A stretch of 64,000 bases of DNA from Phytopythium helicoides (GCA_024867545.1 JANFNE010000013.1:1-64000), one strand, 5' to 3'. Positions 1 to 12,919 are shown, counted from the stretch's first letter. Notes: generated by a model not told the origin, from the sequence alone. Translations and numbers: made by a program.

Positions 1-185
1 TTCTTTTGTTTTCTCTTGTTTTCTCTTGTTTTCTCTTGCTTTGCTTCGCTCACCATGTCTACTTTACGCATGTTTATGCACGGACATATTTTTGCCATTC
101 ACGTCCACACCAAAAAACAAACAAACAAACAAACAAACAAACTCCCCAATCTCCCCAATCTCCTATCGGATCACGATCGGATCGC

Positions 186-204
186 GATCGGATTGGATCC
201 GATC
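186..204. repeat. Unit hairpin (GATCGGAT stem), one per array unit
   Basis: GATCGGAT, a 3-nt loop, then ATCCGATC forms a perfect 8-bp stem and recurs in every unit (for example near 823, 1456, 2089 and 16317). The only common variant is in the loop: TGG in some units, TGA in others, leaving the stem intact. It lies in a GATC-rich stretch with further overlapping palindromes. Function unknown. Confidence 0.8.
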
Positions 205-518
205 TCGTCCCATGGAATCATCGAATCGCAAACGAATACAAACGAGTCCCAACTATCAACATAAGAGAAAGATGTAGATGAAGAGATGAATAAAAAAAGA
301 GGTGGTGGGTGTGTTTGTGAGTGTGTGGGAAGTGTGGTGGGAAGCGAGAGAGAATGTGTAAAAGAGAAGGGTGGAAGCAGGAAAAAAGAGGATAAAGTGG
401 GAGAGAGGTGTAGAGTGTAGGGGGATTGAAAGCAAGGAAGGAGTGTAGTGTGTGTAGTGAGTATTTTGTGTGTCGTGTTTGTATGTGTGTGTTTGTGTGT
501 GTGTGTAATGTTTGAGCT

Positions 519-590
519 AGCACTTTGGCGCAGAGGAAGCGTGTTGGGCTCATAACCCAAAGGTCGTTGGATCGAGACCAACAAGTGCTA
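519..590 (+). tRNA. tRNA-iMet: Initiator tRNA-Met (CAT), array copy 1
   Basis: This 72-nt gene has no intron and no encoded CCA. The acceptor stem AGCACTT pairs with AAGTGCT over 7 bp, with discriminator A. The anticodon loop is CTCATAA (anticodon CAT), closed by the TTGGG/CCCAA stem. The eukaryotic initiator hallmarks are present: an A1:T72 pair, three consecutive G:C pairs at the base of the anticodon stem, and a T-loop ATCGAGA with A54 and A60 in place of the elongator TTCRANN. Internal A box TGGCGCAGAGG and B box GGATCGAGACC are intact. The gene supplies the tRNA that starts translation. It is followed by 4 TTTC repeats, and the first TTTT (candidate Pol III stop) is about 47 nt past the gene. 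Confidence 0.97.
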
Positions 591-1151
591 TTTCTTTCTT
601 TCTTTCTATATGTCTGTCTTTCTGTCTATCCTCTTCTTTTGTTTTCTCTTGTTTTCTCTTGTTTTCTCTTGCTTTGCTTCGCTCACCATGTCTACTTTAC
701 GCATGTTTATGCACGGACATATTTTTGCCATTCACGTCCACACCAAAAAACAAACAAACAAACAAACAAACAAACTCCCCAATCTCCCCAATCTCCTATC
801 GGATCACGATCGGATCGCGATCGGATTGGATCCGATCTCGTCCCATGGAATCATCGAATCGCAAACGAATACAAACGAGTCCCAACTATCAACATAAGAG
901 AAAGATGTAGATGAAGAGATGAATAAAAAAAAGAGGTGGTGGGTGTGTTTGTGAGTGTGTGGGAAGTGTGGTGGGAAGCGAGAGAGAATGTGTAAAAGAG
1001 AAGGGTGGAAGCAGGAAAAAAGAGGATAAAGTGGAGAGAGGTGTAGAGTGTAGGGGGATTGAAAGCAAGGAAGGAGTGTAGTGTGTGTAGTGAGTATTTT
1101 GTGTGTCGTGTTTGTATGTGTGTGTTTGTGTGTGTGTGTAATGTTTGAGCT

Positions 1152-1223
1152 AGCACTTTGGCGCAGAGGAAGCGTGTTGGGCTCATAACCCAAAGGTCGT
1201 TGGATCGAGACCAACAAGTGCTA
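1152..1223 (+). tRNA. tRNA-iMet: Initiator tRNA-Met (CAT), array copy 2
   Basis: Same 72-nt initiator sequence as copy 1, 633 bp downstream of it. Followed by 4 TTTC repeats. Confidence 0.97.
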
Positions 1224-1783
1224 TTTCTTTCTTTCTTTCTATATGTCTGTATGTCTGTCTTTCCTCTTCTTTTGTTTTCTCTTGTTTTCTCTTGTTTTCT
1301 CTTGCTTTGCTTCGCTCACCATGTCTACTTTACGCATGTTTATGCACGGACATATTTTTGCCATTCACGTCCACACCAAAAAACAAACAAACAAACAAAC
1401 AAACAAACTCCCCAATCTCCCCAATCTCCTATCGGATCACGATCGGATCGCGATCGGATTGGATCCGATCTCGTCCCATGGAATCATCGAATCGCAAACG
1501 AATACAAACGAGTCCCAACTATCAACATAAGAGAAAGATGTAGATGAAGAGATGAATAAAAAAGAGGTGGTGGGTGTGTTTGTGAGTGTGTGGGAAGTGT
1601 GGTGGGAAGCGAGAGAGAATGTGTAAAAGAGAAGGGTGGAAGCAGGAAAAAAGAGGATAAAGTGGGAGAGGGGTGTAGAGTGTAGGGGGATTGAAAGCAA
1701 GGAAGGAGTGTAGTGTGTGTAGTGAGTATTTTGTGTGTCGTGTTTGTATGTGTGTGTTTGTGTGTGTGTGTAATGTTTGAGCT

Positions 1784-1855
1784 AGCACTTTGGCGCAGAG
1801 GAAGCGTGTTGGGCTCATAACCCAAAGGTCGTTGGATCGAGACCAACAAGTGCTA
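1784..1855 (+). tRNA. tRNA-iMet: Initiator tRNA-Met (CAT), array copy 3
   Basis: Same initiator tRNA. Followed by 4 TTTC repeats; the spacer reads GTATG where copies 1 and 2 have ATATG. Confidence 0.97.
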
Positions 1856-2415
1856 TTTCTTTCTTTCTTTCTGTATGTCTGTCTTTCTGTCTATCCTCTT
1901 CTTTTGTTTTCTCTTGTTTTCTCTTGTTTTCTCTTGCTTTGCTTCGCTCACCATGTCTACTTTACGCATGTTTATGCACGGACATATTTTTGCCATTCAC
2001 GTCCACACCAAAAAACAAACAAACAAACAAACAAACAAACAACCCAATCTCCCCAATCTCCTATCGGATCACGATCGGATCGCGATCGGATTGAATCCGA
2101 TCTCGTCCCATGGAATCATCGAATCGCAAACGAATACAAACGAGTCCCAACTATCAACATAAGAGAAAGATGTAGATGAAGAGATGAATAAAAAAGAGGT
2201 GGTGGGTGTGTTTGTGAGTGTGTGGGAAGTGTGGTGGGAAGCGAGAGAGAATGTGTAAAAGAGAAGGGTGGAAGCAGGAAAAAAGAGGATAAAGTGGGAG
2301 AGGGGTGTAGAGTGTAGGGGGATTGAAAGCAAGGAAGGAGTGTAGTGTGTGTAGTGAGTATTTTGTGTGTCGTGTTTGTATGTGTGTGTTTGTGTGTGTG
2401 TGTAATGTTTGAGCT

Positions 2416-2487
2416 AGCACTTTGGCGCAGAGGAAGCGTGTTGGGCTCATAACCCAAAGGTCGTTGGATCGAGACCAACAAGTGCTA
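2416..2487 (+). tRNA. tRNA-iMet: Initiator tRNA-Met (CAT), array copy 4
   Basis: Same initiator tRNA. The trailing tract is an interrupted TTC/TTTC mixture, unlike any other copy. Confidence 0.97.
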
Positions 2488-3064
2488 TTTCTTCTTCTTT
2501 CTTTCTTTCTTTCTTCTTTCTTTCTGAATGTCTGTCTTTCCTCTTCTTTTGTTTTCTCTTGTTTTCTCTTGTTTTCTCTTGTTTTGCTTCGCTCACCATG
2601 TCTACTTTACGCATGTTTATGCACGGACATATTTTTGCCATTCACGTCCACACCAAAAAACAAACAAACAAACAAACAAACAAACAAACAAACAAACTCC
2701 CCAATCTCCTATCGGATCACGATCGGATCGCGATCGGATTGAATCCGATCTCGTCCCATGGAATCATCGAATCGCAAACGAATACAAACGAGTCCCAACT
2801 ATCAACATAAGAGAAAGATGTAGATGAAGAGATGAATAAAAAAAGAGGTGGTGGGTGTGTTTGTGAGTGTGTGGGAAGTGTGGTGGGAAGCGAGAGAGAA
2901 TGTGTAAAAGAGAAGGGTGGAAGCAGGAAAAAAGAGGATAAAGTGGGAGAGGGGTGTAGAGTGTAGGGGGATTGAAAGCAAGGAAGGAGTGTAGTGTGTG
3001 TAGTGAGTATTTTGTGTGTCGTGTTTGTATGTGTGTGTTTGTGTGTGTGTGTAATGTTTGAGCT

Positions 3065-3136
3065 AGCACTTTGGCGCAGAGGAAGCGTGTTGGGCTCATA
3101 ACCCAAAGGTCGTTGGATCGAGACCAACAAGTGCTA
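3065..3136 (+). tRNA. tRNA-iMet: Initiator tRNA-Met (CAT), array copy 5
   Basis: Same initiator tRNA. Followed by 10 TTTC repeats. Confidence 0.97.
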
Positions 3137-3138
3137 TT

Positions 3139-3177
<39 letters not shown>

Positions 3178-3713
3178 GTATGTCTGTCTATCCTCTTCTT
3201 TTGTTTTCTCTTGTTTTCTCTTGTTTTCTCTTGCTTTGCTTCGCTCACCATGTCTACTTTACGCATGTTTATGCACGGACATATTTTTGCCATTCACGTC
3301 CACACCAAAAAACAAACAAACAAACAAACAAACAAACTCCCCAATCTCCCCCAATCTCCTATCGGATCACGATCGGATCGCGATCGGATTGAATCCGATC
3401 TCGTCCCATGGAATCATCGAATCGCAAACGAATACAAACGAGTCCCAACTATCAACATAAGAGAAAGATGTAGATGAAGAGATGAATAAAAAAGAGGTGG
3501 TGGGTGTGTTTGTGAGTGTGTGGGAAGTGTGGTGGGAAGCGAGAGAGAATGTGTAAAAGAGAAGGGTGGAAGCAGGAAAAAAGAGGATAAAGTGGGAGAG
3601 GGGTGTAGAGTGTAGGGGGATTGAAAGCAAGGAAGGAGTGTAGTGTGTGTAGTGAGCATTTTGTGTGTCGTGTTTGTATGTGTGTGTTTGTGTGTGTGTG
3701 TAATGTTTGAGCT

Positions 3714-3785
3714 AGCACTTTGGCGCAGAGGAAGCGTGTTGGGCTCATAACCCAAAGGTCGTTGGATCGAGACCAACAAGTGCTA
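3714..3785 (+). tRNA. tRNA-iMet: Initiator tRNA-Met (CAT), array copy 6
   Basis: Same initiator tRNA. Followed by 10 TTTC repeats. Confidence 0.97.
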
Positions 3786-3787
3786 TT

Positions 3788-3826
<39 letters not shown>

Positions 3827-4360
3827 GTATGTCTGTCTTTCCTCTTCTTTTGTTTTCTCTTGTTTTCTCTTGTTTTCTCTTGCTTTGCTTCGCTCACCAT
3901 GTCTACTTTACGCATGTTTATGCACGGACATATTTTTGCCATTCACGTCCACACCAAAAAACAAACAAACAAACAAACAAACAAACAAACAAACTCCCCA
4001 ATCTCCTATCGGATCACGATCGGATCGCGATCGGATTGAATCCGATCTCGTCCCATGGAATCATCGAATCGCAAACGAATACAAACGAGTCCCAACTATC
4101 AACATAAGAGAAAGATGTAGATGAAGAGATGAATAAAAAAGAGGTGGTGGGTGTGTTTGTGAGTGTGTGGGAAGTGTGGTGGGAAGCGAGAGAGAATGTG
4201 TAAAAGAGAAGGGTGGAAGCAGGAAAAAAGAGGATAAAGTGGGAGAGGGGTGTAGAGTGTAGGGGGATTGAAAGCAAGGAAGGAGTGTAGTGTGTGTAGT
4301 GAGTATTTTGTGTGTCGTGTTTGTATGTGTGTGTTTGTGTGTGTGTGTAATGTTTGAGCT

Positions 4361-4432
4361 AGCACTTTGGCGCAGAGGAAGCGTGTTGGGCTCATAACCC
4401 AAAGGTCGTTGGATCGAGACCAACAAGTGCTA
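4361..4432 (+). tRNA. tRNA-iMet: Initiator tRNA-Met (CAT), array copy 7
   Basis: Same initiator tRNA. Followed by 10 TTTC repeats. Confidence 0.97.
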
Positions 4433-4434
4433 TT

Positions 4435-4473
<39 letters not shown>

Positions 4474-5010
4474 GTATGTCTGTCTTTCCTCTTCTTTTGT
4501 TTTCTCTTGTTTTCTCTTGTTTTCTCTTGTTTTGCTTCGCTCACCATGTCTACTTTACGCATGTTTATGCACGGACATATTTTTGCCATTCACGTCCACA
4601 CCAAAAACAAACAAACAAACAAACAAACAAACAAACAAACAAACTCCCCAATCTCCTATCGGATCACGATCGGATCGCGATCGGATTGAATCCGATCTCG
4701 TCCCATGGAATCATCGAATCGCAAACGAATACAAACGAGTCCCAACTATCAACATAAGAGAAAGATGTAGATGAAGAGATGAATAAAAAAGAGGTGGTGG
4801 GTGTGTTTGTGAGTGTGTGGGAAGTGTGGTGGGAAGCGAGAGAGAATGTGTAAAAGAGAAGGGTGGAAGCAGGAAAAAAGAGGATAAAGTGGGAGAGGGG
4901 TGTAGAGTGTAGGGGGATTGAAAGCAAGGAAGGAGTGTAGTGTGTGTAGTGAGTATTTTGTGTGTCGTGTTTGTATGTGTGTGTTTGTGTGTGTGTGTAA
5001 TGTTTGAGCT

Positions 5011-5082
5011 AGCACTTTGGCGCAGAGGAAGCGTGTTGGGCTCATAACCCAAAGGTCGTTGGATCGAGACCAACAAGTGCTA
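5011..5082 (+). tRNA. tRNA-iMet: Initiator tRNA-Met (CAT), array copy 8
   Basis: Same initiator tRNA. Followed by 4 TTTC repeats and the ATATG spacer variant also seen in copies 1 and 2. Confidence 0.97.
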
Positions 5083-5642
5083 TTTCTTTCTTTCTTTCTA
5101 TATGTCTGTCTTTCTGTCTATCCTCTTCTTTTGTTTTCTCTTGTTTTCTCTTGTTTTCTCTTGCTTTGCTTCGCTCACCATGTCTACTTTACGCATGTTT
5201 ATGCACGGACATATTTTTGCCATTCACGTCCACACCAAAAAACAAACAAACAAACAAACAAACAAACACCCCAATCTCCCCAATCTCCTATCGGATCACG
5301 ATCGGATCGCGATCGGATTGAATCCGATCTCGTCCCATGGAATCATCGAATCGCAAACGAATACAAACGAGTCCCAACTATCAACATAAGAGAAAGATGT
5401 AGATGAAGAGATGAATAAAAAAGAGGTGGTGGGTGTGTTTGTGAGTGTGTGGGAAGTGTGGTGGGAAGCGAGAGAGAATGTGTAAAAGAGAAGGGTGGAA
5501 GCAGGAAAAAAGAGGATAAAGTGGGAGAGGGGTGTAGAGTGTAGGGGGATTGAAAGCAAGGAAGGAGTGTAGTGTGTGTAGTGAGTATTTTGTGTGTCGT
5601 GTTTGTATGTGTGTGTTTGTATGTGTGTGTAATGTTTGAGCT

Positions 5643-5714
5643 AGCACTTTGGCGCAGAGGAAGCGTGTTGGGCTCATAACCCAAAGGTCGTTGGATCGAG
5701 ACCAACAAGTGCTA
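5643..5714 (+). tRNA. tRNA-iMet: Initiator tRNA-Met (CAT), array copy 9
   Basis: Same initiator tRNA. Followed by 11 TTTC repeats. Confidence 0.97.
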
Positions 5715-5716
5715 TT

Positions 5717-5759
<43 letters not shown>

Positions 5760-6301
5760 GTATGTCTGTCTTTCCTCTTCTTTTGTTTTCTCTTGTTTTC
5801 TCTTGTTTTCTCTTGCTTTGCTTCGCTCACCATGTCTACTTTACGCATGTTTATGCACGGACATATTTTTGCCATTCACGTCCACACCAAAAAACAAACA
5901 AACAAACAAACAAACAAACAAACAAACAAACAAACTCCCCAATCTCCTATCGGATCACGATCGGATCGCGATCGGATTGAATCCGATCTCGTCCCATGGA
6001 ATCATCGAATCGCAAACGAATACAAACGAGTCCCAACTATCAACATAAGAGAAAGATGTAGATGAAGAGATGAATAAAAAAAGAGGTGGTGGGTGTGTTT
6101 GTGAGTGTGTGGGAAGTGTGGTGGGAAGCGAGAGAGAATGTGTAAAAGAGAAGGGTGGAAGCAGGAAAAAAGAGGATAAAGTGGGAGAGGGGTGTAGAGT
6201 GTAGGGGGATTGAAAGCAAGAAGGAGTGTAGTGTGTGTAGTGAGTATTTTGTGTGTCGTGTTTGTATGTGTGTGTTTGTGTGTGTGTGTAATGTTTGAGC
6301 T

Positions 6302-6373
6302 AGCACTTTGGCGCAGAGGAAGCGTGTTGGGCTCATAACCCAAAGGTCGTTGGATCGAGACCAACAAGTGCTA
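6302..6373 (+). tRNA. tRNA-iMet: Initiator tRNA-Met (CAT), array copy 10
   Basis: Same initiator tRNA. Followed by 5 TTTC repeats and a doubled TGTCTTTC spacer. Confidence 0.97.
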
Positions 6374-6938
6374 TTTCTTTCTTTCTTTCTTTCTGTATGT
6401 CTGTCTTTCTGTCTTTCCTCTTCTTTTGTTTTCTCTTGCTTTCTCTTGTTTTCTCTTGCTTTGCTTCGCTCACCATGTCTACTTTACGCATGTTTATGCA
6501 CGGACATATTTTTGCCATTCACGTCCACACCAAAAAACAAACAAACAAACAAACAAACAAACTCCCCAATCTCCCCAATCTCCTATCGGATCACGATCGG
6601 ATCGCGATCGGATTGAATCCGATCTCGTCCCATGGAATCATCGAATCGCAAACGAATACAAACGAGTCCCAACTATCAACATAAGAGAAAGATGTAGATG
6701 AAGAGATGAATAAAAAAAGAGGTGGTGGGTGTGTTTGTGAGTGTGTGGGAAGTGTGGTGGGAAGCGAGAGAGAATGTGTAAAAGAGAAGGGTGGAAGCAG
6801 GAAAAAAGAGGATAAAGTGGGAGAGGGGTGTAGAGTGTAGGGGGATTGAAAGCAAGGAAGGAGTGTAGTGTGTGTAGTGAGTATTTTGTGTGTCGTGTTT
6901 GTATGTGTGTGTTTGTGTGTGTGTGTAATGTTTGAGCT

Positions 6939-7010
6939 AGCACTTTGGCGCAGAGGAAGCGTGTTGGGCTCATAACCCAAAGGTCGTTGGATCGAGACCA
7001 ACAAGTGCTA
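6939..7010 (+). tRNA. tRNA-iMet: Initiator tRNA-Met (CAT), array copy 11
   Basis: Same initiator tRNA. Followed by 14 TTTC repeats. Confidence 0.97.
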
Positions 7011-7012
7011 TT

Positions 7013-7067
<55 letters not shown>

Positions 7068-7598
7068 GTATGTCTGTCTTTCCTCTTCTTTTGTTTTCTC
7101 TTGTTTTCTCTTGTTTTCTCTTGCTTTGCTTCGCTCACCATGTCTACTTTACGCATGTTTATGCACGGACATATTTTTGCCATTCACGTCCACACCAAAA
7201 AACAAACAAACAAACAAACAAACAAACAAACTCCCCAATCTCCTATCGGATCACGATCGGATCGCGATCGGATTGAATCCGATCTCGTCCCATGGAATCA
7301 TCGAATCGCAAACGAATACAAACGAGTCCCAACTATCAACATAAGAGAAAGATGTAGATGAAGAGATGAATAAAAAAAGAGGTGGTGGGTGTGTTTGTGA
7401 GTGTGTGGGAAGTGTGGTGGGAAGCGAGAGAGAATGTGTAAAAGAGAAGGGTGGAAGCAGGAAAAAAGAGGATAAAGTGGGAGAGGGGTGTAGAGTGTAG
7501 GGGGATTGAAAGCAAGGAAGGAGTGTAGTGTGTGTAGTGAGCATTTTGTGTGTCGTGTTTGTATGTGTGTGTTTGTGTGTGTGTGTAATGTTTGAGCT

Positions 7599-7670
7599 AG
7601 CACTTTGGCGCAGAGGAAGCGTGTTGGGCTCATAACCCAAAGGTCGTTGGATCGAGACCAACAAGTGCTA
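7599..7670 (+). tRNA. tRNA-iMet: Initiator tRNA-Met (CAT), array copy 12
   Basis: Same initiator tRNA. Followed by 10 TTTC repeats. Confidence 0.97.
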
Positions 7671-7672
7671 TT

Positions 7673-7711
<39 letters not shown>

Positions 7712-8246
7712 GTATGTCTGTCTTTCCTCTTCTTTTGTTTTCTCTTGTTTTCTCTTGTTTTCTCTTGCTTTGCTTCGCTCACCATGTCTACTTTACGCAT
7801 GTTTATGCACGGACATATTTTTGCCATTCACGTCCACACCAAAAAACAAACAAACAAACAAACAAACAAACTCCCCAATCTCCCCAATCTCCTATCGGAT
7901 CACGATCGGATCGCGATCGGATTGGATCCGATCTCGTCCCATGGAATCATCGAATCGCAAACGAATACAAACGAGTCCCAACTATCAACATAAGAGAAAG
8001 ATGTAGATGAAGAGATGAATAAAAAAGAGGTGGTGGGTGTGTTTGTGAGTGTGTGGGAAGTGTGGTGGGAAGCGAGAGAGAATGTGTAAAAGAGAAGGGT
8101 GGAAGCAGGAAAAAAGAGGATAAAGTGGGAGAGGGGTGTAGAGTGTAGGGGGATTGAAAGCAAGGAAGGAGTGTAGTGTGTGTAGTGAGTATTTTGTGTG
8201 TCGTGTTTGTATGTGTGTGTTTGTGTGTGTGTGTAATGTTTGAGCT

Positions 8247-8318
8247 AGCACTTTGGCGCAGAGGAAGCGTGTTGGGCTCATAACCCAAAGGTCGTTGGAT
8301 CGAGACCAACAAGTGCTA
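8247..8318 (+). tRNA. tRNA-iMet: Initiator tRNA-Met (CAT), array copy 13
   Basis: Same initiator tRNA. Followed by 4 TTTC repeats. Confidence 0.97.
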
Positions 8319-8879
8319 TTTCTTTCTTTCTTTCTGTATGTCTGTCTTTCTGTCTTTCCTCTTCTTTTGTTTTCTCTTGCTTTCTCTTGTTTTCTCTTGC
8401 TTTGCTTCGCTCACCATGTCTACTTTACGCATGTTTATGCACGGACATATTTTTGCCATTCACGTCCACACCAAAAAACAAACAAACAAACAAACAAACA
8501 AACTCCCCAATCTCCCCAATCTCCTATCGGATCACGATCGGATCGCGATCGGATTGAATCCGATCTCGTCCCATGGAATCATCGAATCGCAAACGAATAC
8601 AAACGAGTCCCAACTATCAACATAAGAGAAAGATGTAGATGAAGAGATGAATAAAAAAAGAGGTGGTGGGTGTGTTTGTGAGTGTGTGGGAAGTGTGGTG
8701 GGAAGCGAGAGAGAATGTGTAAAAGAGAAGGGTGGAAGCAGGAAAAAAGAGGATAAAGTGGGAGAGGGGTGTAGAGTGTAGGGGGATTGAAAGCAAGGAA
8801 GGAGTGTAGTGTGTGTAGTGAGTATTTTGTGTGTCGTGTTTGTATGTGTGTGTTTGTGTGTGTGTGTAATGTTTGAGCT

Positions 8880-8951
8880 AGCACTTTGGCGCAGAGGAAG
8901 CGTGTTGGGCTCATAACCCAAAGGTCGTTGGATCGAGACCAACAAGTGCTA
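8880..8951 (+). tRNA. tRNA-iMet: Initiator tRNA-Met (CAT), array copy 14
   Basis: Same initiator tRNA. Followed by 5 TTTC repeats. First of four consecutive units (copies 14-17) sharing the same spacer subtype. Confidence 0.97.
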
Positions 8952-9519
8952 TTTCTTTCTTTCTTTCTTTCTGTATGTCTGTCTTTCTGTCTTTCCTCTT
9001 CTTTTGTTTTCTCTTGCTTTCTCTTGTTTTCTCTTGCTTTGCTTCGCTCACCATGTCTACTTTACGCATGTTTATGCACGGACATATTTTTGCCATTCAC
9101 GTCCACACCAAAAAACAAACAAACAAACAAACAAACAAACAAACAAACAAACTCCCCAATCTCCTATCGGATCACGATCGGATCGCGATCGGATTGAATC
9201 CGATCTCGTCCCATGGAATCATCGAATCGCAAACGAATACAAACGAGTCCCAACTATCAACATAAGAGAAAGATGTAGATGAAGAGATGAATAAAAAAAG
9301 AGGTGGTGGGTGTGTTTGTGAGTGTGTGGGAAGTGTGGTGGGAAGCGAGAGAGAATGTGTAAAAGAGAAGGGTGGAAGCAGGAAAAAAGAGGATAAAGTG
9401 GGAGAGGGGTGTAGAGTGTAGGGGGATTGAAAGCAAGGAAGGAGTGTAGTGTGTGTAGTGAGTATTTTGTGTGTCGTGTTTGTATGTGTGTGTTTGTGTG
9501 TGTGTGTAATGTTTGAGCT

Positions 9520-9591
9520 AGCACTTTGGCGCAGAGGAAGCGTGTTGGGCTCATAACCCAAAGGTCGTTGGATCGAGACCAACAAGTGCTA
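9520..9591 (+). tRNA. tRNA-iMet: Initiator tRNA-Met (CAT), array copy 15
   Basis: Same initiator tRNA. Followed by 5 TTTC repeats. Confidence 0.97.
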
Positions 9592-10156
9592 TTTCTTTCT
9601 TTCTTTCTTTCTGTATGTCTGTCTTTCTGTCTTTCCTCTTCTTTTGTTTTCTCTTGCTTTCTCTTGTTTTCTCTTGCTTTGCTTCGCTCACCATGTCTAC
9701 TTTACGCATGTTTATGCACGGACATATTTTTGCCATTCACGTCCACACCAAAAAACAAACAAACAAACAAACAAACAAACTCCCCAATCTCCCCAATCTC
9801 CTATCGGATCACGATCGGATCGCGATCGGATTGAATCCGATCTCGTCCCATGGAATCATCGAATCGCAAACGAATACAAACGAGTCCCAACTATCAACAT
9901 AAGAGAAAGATGTAGATGAAGAGATGAATAAAAAAAGAGGTGGTGGGTGTGTTTGTGAGTGTGTGGGAAGTGTGGTGGGAAGCGAGAGAGAATGTGTAAA
10001 AGAGAAGGGTGGAAGCAGGAAAAAAGAGGATAAAGTGGGAGAGGGGTGTAGAGTGTAGGGGGATTGAAAGCAAGGAAGGAGTGTAGTGTGTGTAGTGAGT
10101 ATTTTGTGTGTCGTGTTTGTATGTGTGTGTTTGTGTGTGTGTGTAATGTTTGAGCT

Positions 10157-10228
10157 AGCACTTTGGCGCAGAGGAAGCGTGTTGGGCTCATAACCCAAAG
10201 GTCGTTGGATCGAGACCAACAAGTGCTA
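10157..10228 (+). tRNA. tRNA-iMet: Initiator tRNA-Met (CAT), array copy 16
   Basis: Same initiator tRNA. Followed by 5 TTTC repeats. Confidence 0.97.
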
Positions 10229-10792
10229 TTTCTTTCTTTCTTTCTTTCTGTATGTCTGTCTTTCTGTCTTTCCTCTTCTTTTGTTTTCTCTTGCTTTCTC
10301 TTGTTTTCTCTTGCTTTGCTTCGCTCACCATGTCTACTTTACGCATGTTTATGCACGGACATATTTTTGCCATTCACGTCCACACCAAAAAACAAACAAA
10401 CAAACAAACAAACAAACTCCCCAATCTCCCCAATCTCCTATCGGATCACGATCGGATCGCGATCGGATTGAATCCGATCTCGTCCCATGGAATCATCGAA
10501 TCGCAAACGAATACAAACGAGTCCCAACTATCAACATAAGAGAAAGATGTAGATGAAGAGATGAATAAAAAAAGAGGTGGTGGGTGTGTTTGTGAGTGTG
10601 TGGGAAGTGTGGTGGGAAGCGAGAGAGAATGTGTAAAAGAGAAGGGTGGAAGCAGGAAAAAAGAGGATAAAGTGGGAGAGGGGTGTAGAGTGTAGGGGAT
10701 TGAAAGCAAGGAAGGAGTGTAGTGTGTGTAGTGAGTATTTTGTGTGTCGTGTTTGTATGTGTGTGTTTGTGTGTGTGTGTAATGTTTGAGCT

Positions 10793-10864
10793 AGCACTTT
10801 GGCGCAGAGGAAGCGTGTTGGGCTCATAACCCAAAGGTCGTTGGATCGAGACCAACAAGTGCTA
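10793..10864 (+). tRNA. tRNA-iMet: Initiator tRNA-Met (CAT), array copy 17
   Basis: Same initiator tRNA. Followed by 5 TTTC repeats. Confidence 0.97.
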
Positions 10865-11429
10865 TTTCTTTCTTTCTTTCTTTCTGTATGTCTGTCTTTC
10901 TGTCTTTCCTCTTCTTTTGTTTTCTCTTGCTTTCTCTTGTTTTCTCTTGCTTTGCTTCGCTCACCATGTCTACTTTACGCATGTTTATGCACGGACATAT
11001 TTTTGCCATTCACGTCCACACCAAAAAACAAACAAACAAACAAACAAACAAACTCCCCAATCTCCCCAATCTCCTATCGGATCACGATCGGATCGCGATC
11101 GGATTGAATCCGATCTCGTCCCATGGAATCATCGAATCGCAAACGAATACAAACGAGTCCCAACTATCAACATAAGAGAAAGATGTAGATGAAGAGATGA
11201 ATAAAAAAAGAGGTGGTGGGTGTGTTTGTGAGTGTGTGGGAAGTGTGGTGGGAAGCGAGAGAGAATGTGTAAAAGAGAAGGGTGGAAGCAGGAAAAAAGA
11301 GGATAAAGTGGGAGAGGGGTGTAGAGTGTAGGGGGATTGAAAGCAAGGAAGGAGTGTAGTGTGTGTAGTGAGTATTTTGTGTGTCGTGTTTGTATGTGTG
11401 TGTTTGTGTGTGTGTGTAATGTTTGAGCT

Positions 11430-11501
11430 AGCACTTTGGCGCAGAGGAAGCGTGTTGGGCTCATAACCCAAAGGTCGTTGGATCGAGACCAACAAGTGCT
11501 A
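11430..11501 (+). tRNA. tRNA-iMet: Initiator tRNA-Met (CAT), array copy 18
   Basis: Same initiator tRNA. First copy with an expanded tract: 40 TTTC repeats (11502-11661). The downstream minisatellite has one TTTTCTCTTG fewer than usual. Confidence 0.97.
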
Positions 11502-11503
11502 TT

Positions 11504-11662
<159 letters not shown>

Positions 11663-12187
11663 GTATGTCTGTCTTTCCTCTTCTTTTGTTTTCTCTTGTT
11701 TTCTCTTGCTTTGCTTCGCTCACCATGTCTACTTTACGCATGTTTATGCACGGACATATTTTTGCCATTCACGTCCACACCAAAAAACAAACAAACAAAC
11801 AAACAAACAAACAAACAAACTCCCCAATCTCCTATCGGATCACGATCGGATCGCGATCGGATTGGATCCGATCTCGTCCCATGGAATCATCGAATCGCAA
11901 ACGAATACAAACGAGTCCCAACTATCAACATAAGAGAAAGATGTAGATGAAGAGATGAATAAAAAAAGAGGTGGTGGGTGTGTTTGTGAGTGTGTGGGAA
12001 GTGTGGTGGGAAGCGAGAGAGAATGTGTAAAAGAGAAGGGTGGAAGCAGGAAAAAAGAGGATAAAGTGGGAGAGGGGTGTAGAGTGTAGGGGGATTGAAA
12101 GCAAGGAAGGAGTGTAGTGTGTGTAGTGAGTATTTTGTGTGTCGTGTTTGTATGTGTGTGTTTGTGTGTGTGTGTAATGTTTGAGCT

Positions 12188-12259
12188 AGCACTTTGGCGC
12201 AGAGGAAGCGTGTTGGGCTCATAACCCAAAGGTCGTTGGATCGAGACCAACAAGTGCTA
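12188..12259 (+). tRNA. tRNA-iMet: Initiator tRNA-Met (CAT), array copy 19
   Basis: Same initiator tRNA. Followed by 31 TTTC repeats. First of three consecutive units of exactly 732 bp. Confidence 0.97.
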
Positions 12260-12261
12260 TT

Positions 12262-12384
<123 letters not shown>

Positions 12385-12919
12385 GTATGTCTGTCTTTCC
12401 TCTTCTTTTGTTTTCTCTTGTTTTCTCTTGTTTTCTCTTGCTTTGCTTCGCTCACCATGTCTACTTTACGCATGTTTATGCACGGACATATTTTTGCCAT
12501 TCACGTCCACACCAAAAAACAAACAAACAAACAAACAAACAAACAAACAAACTCCCCAATCTCCTATCGGATCACGATCGGATCGCGATCGGATTGGATC
12601 CGATCTCGTCCCATGGAATCATCGAATCGCAAACGAATACAAACGAGTCCCAACTATCAACATAAGAGAAAGATGTAGATGAAGAGATGAATAAAAAAAG
12701 AGGTGGTGGGTGTGTTTGTGAGTGTGTGGGAAGTGTGGTGGGAAGCGAGAGAGAATGTGTAAAAGAGAAGGGTGGAAGCAGGAAAAAAGAGGATAAAGTG
12801 GGAGAGGGGTGTAGAGTGTAGGGGGATTGAAAGCAAGGAAGGAGTGTAGTGTGTGTAGTGAGTATTTTGTGTGTCGTGTTTGTATGTGTGTGTTTGTGTG
12901 TGTGTGTAATGTTTGAGCT

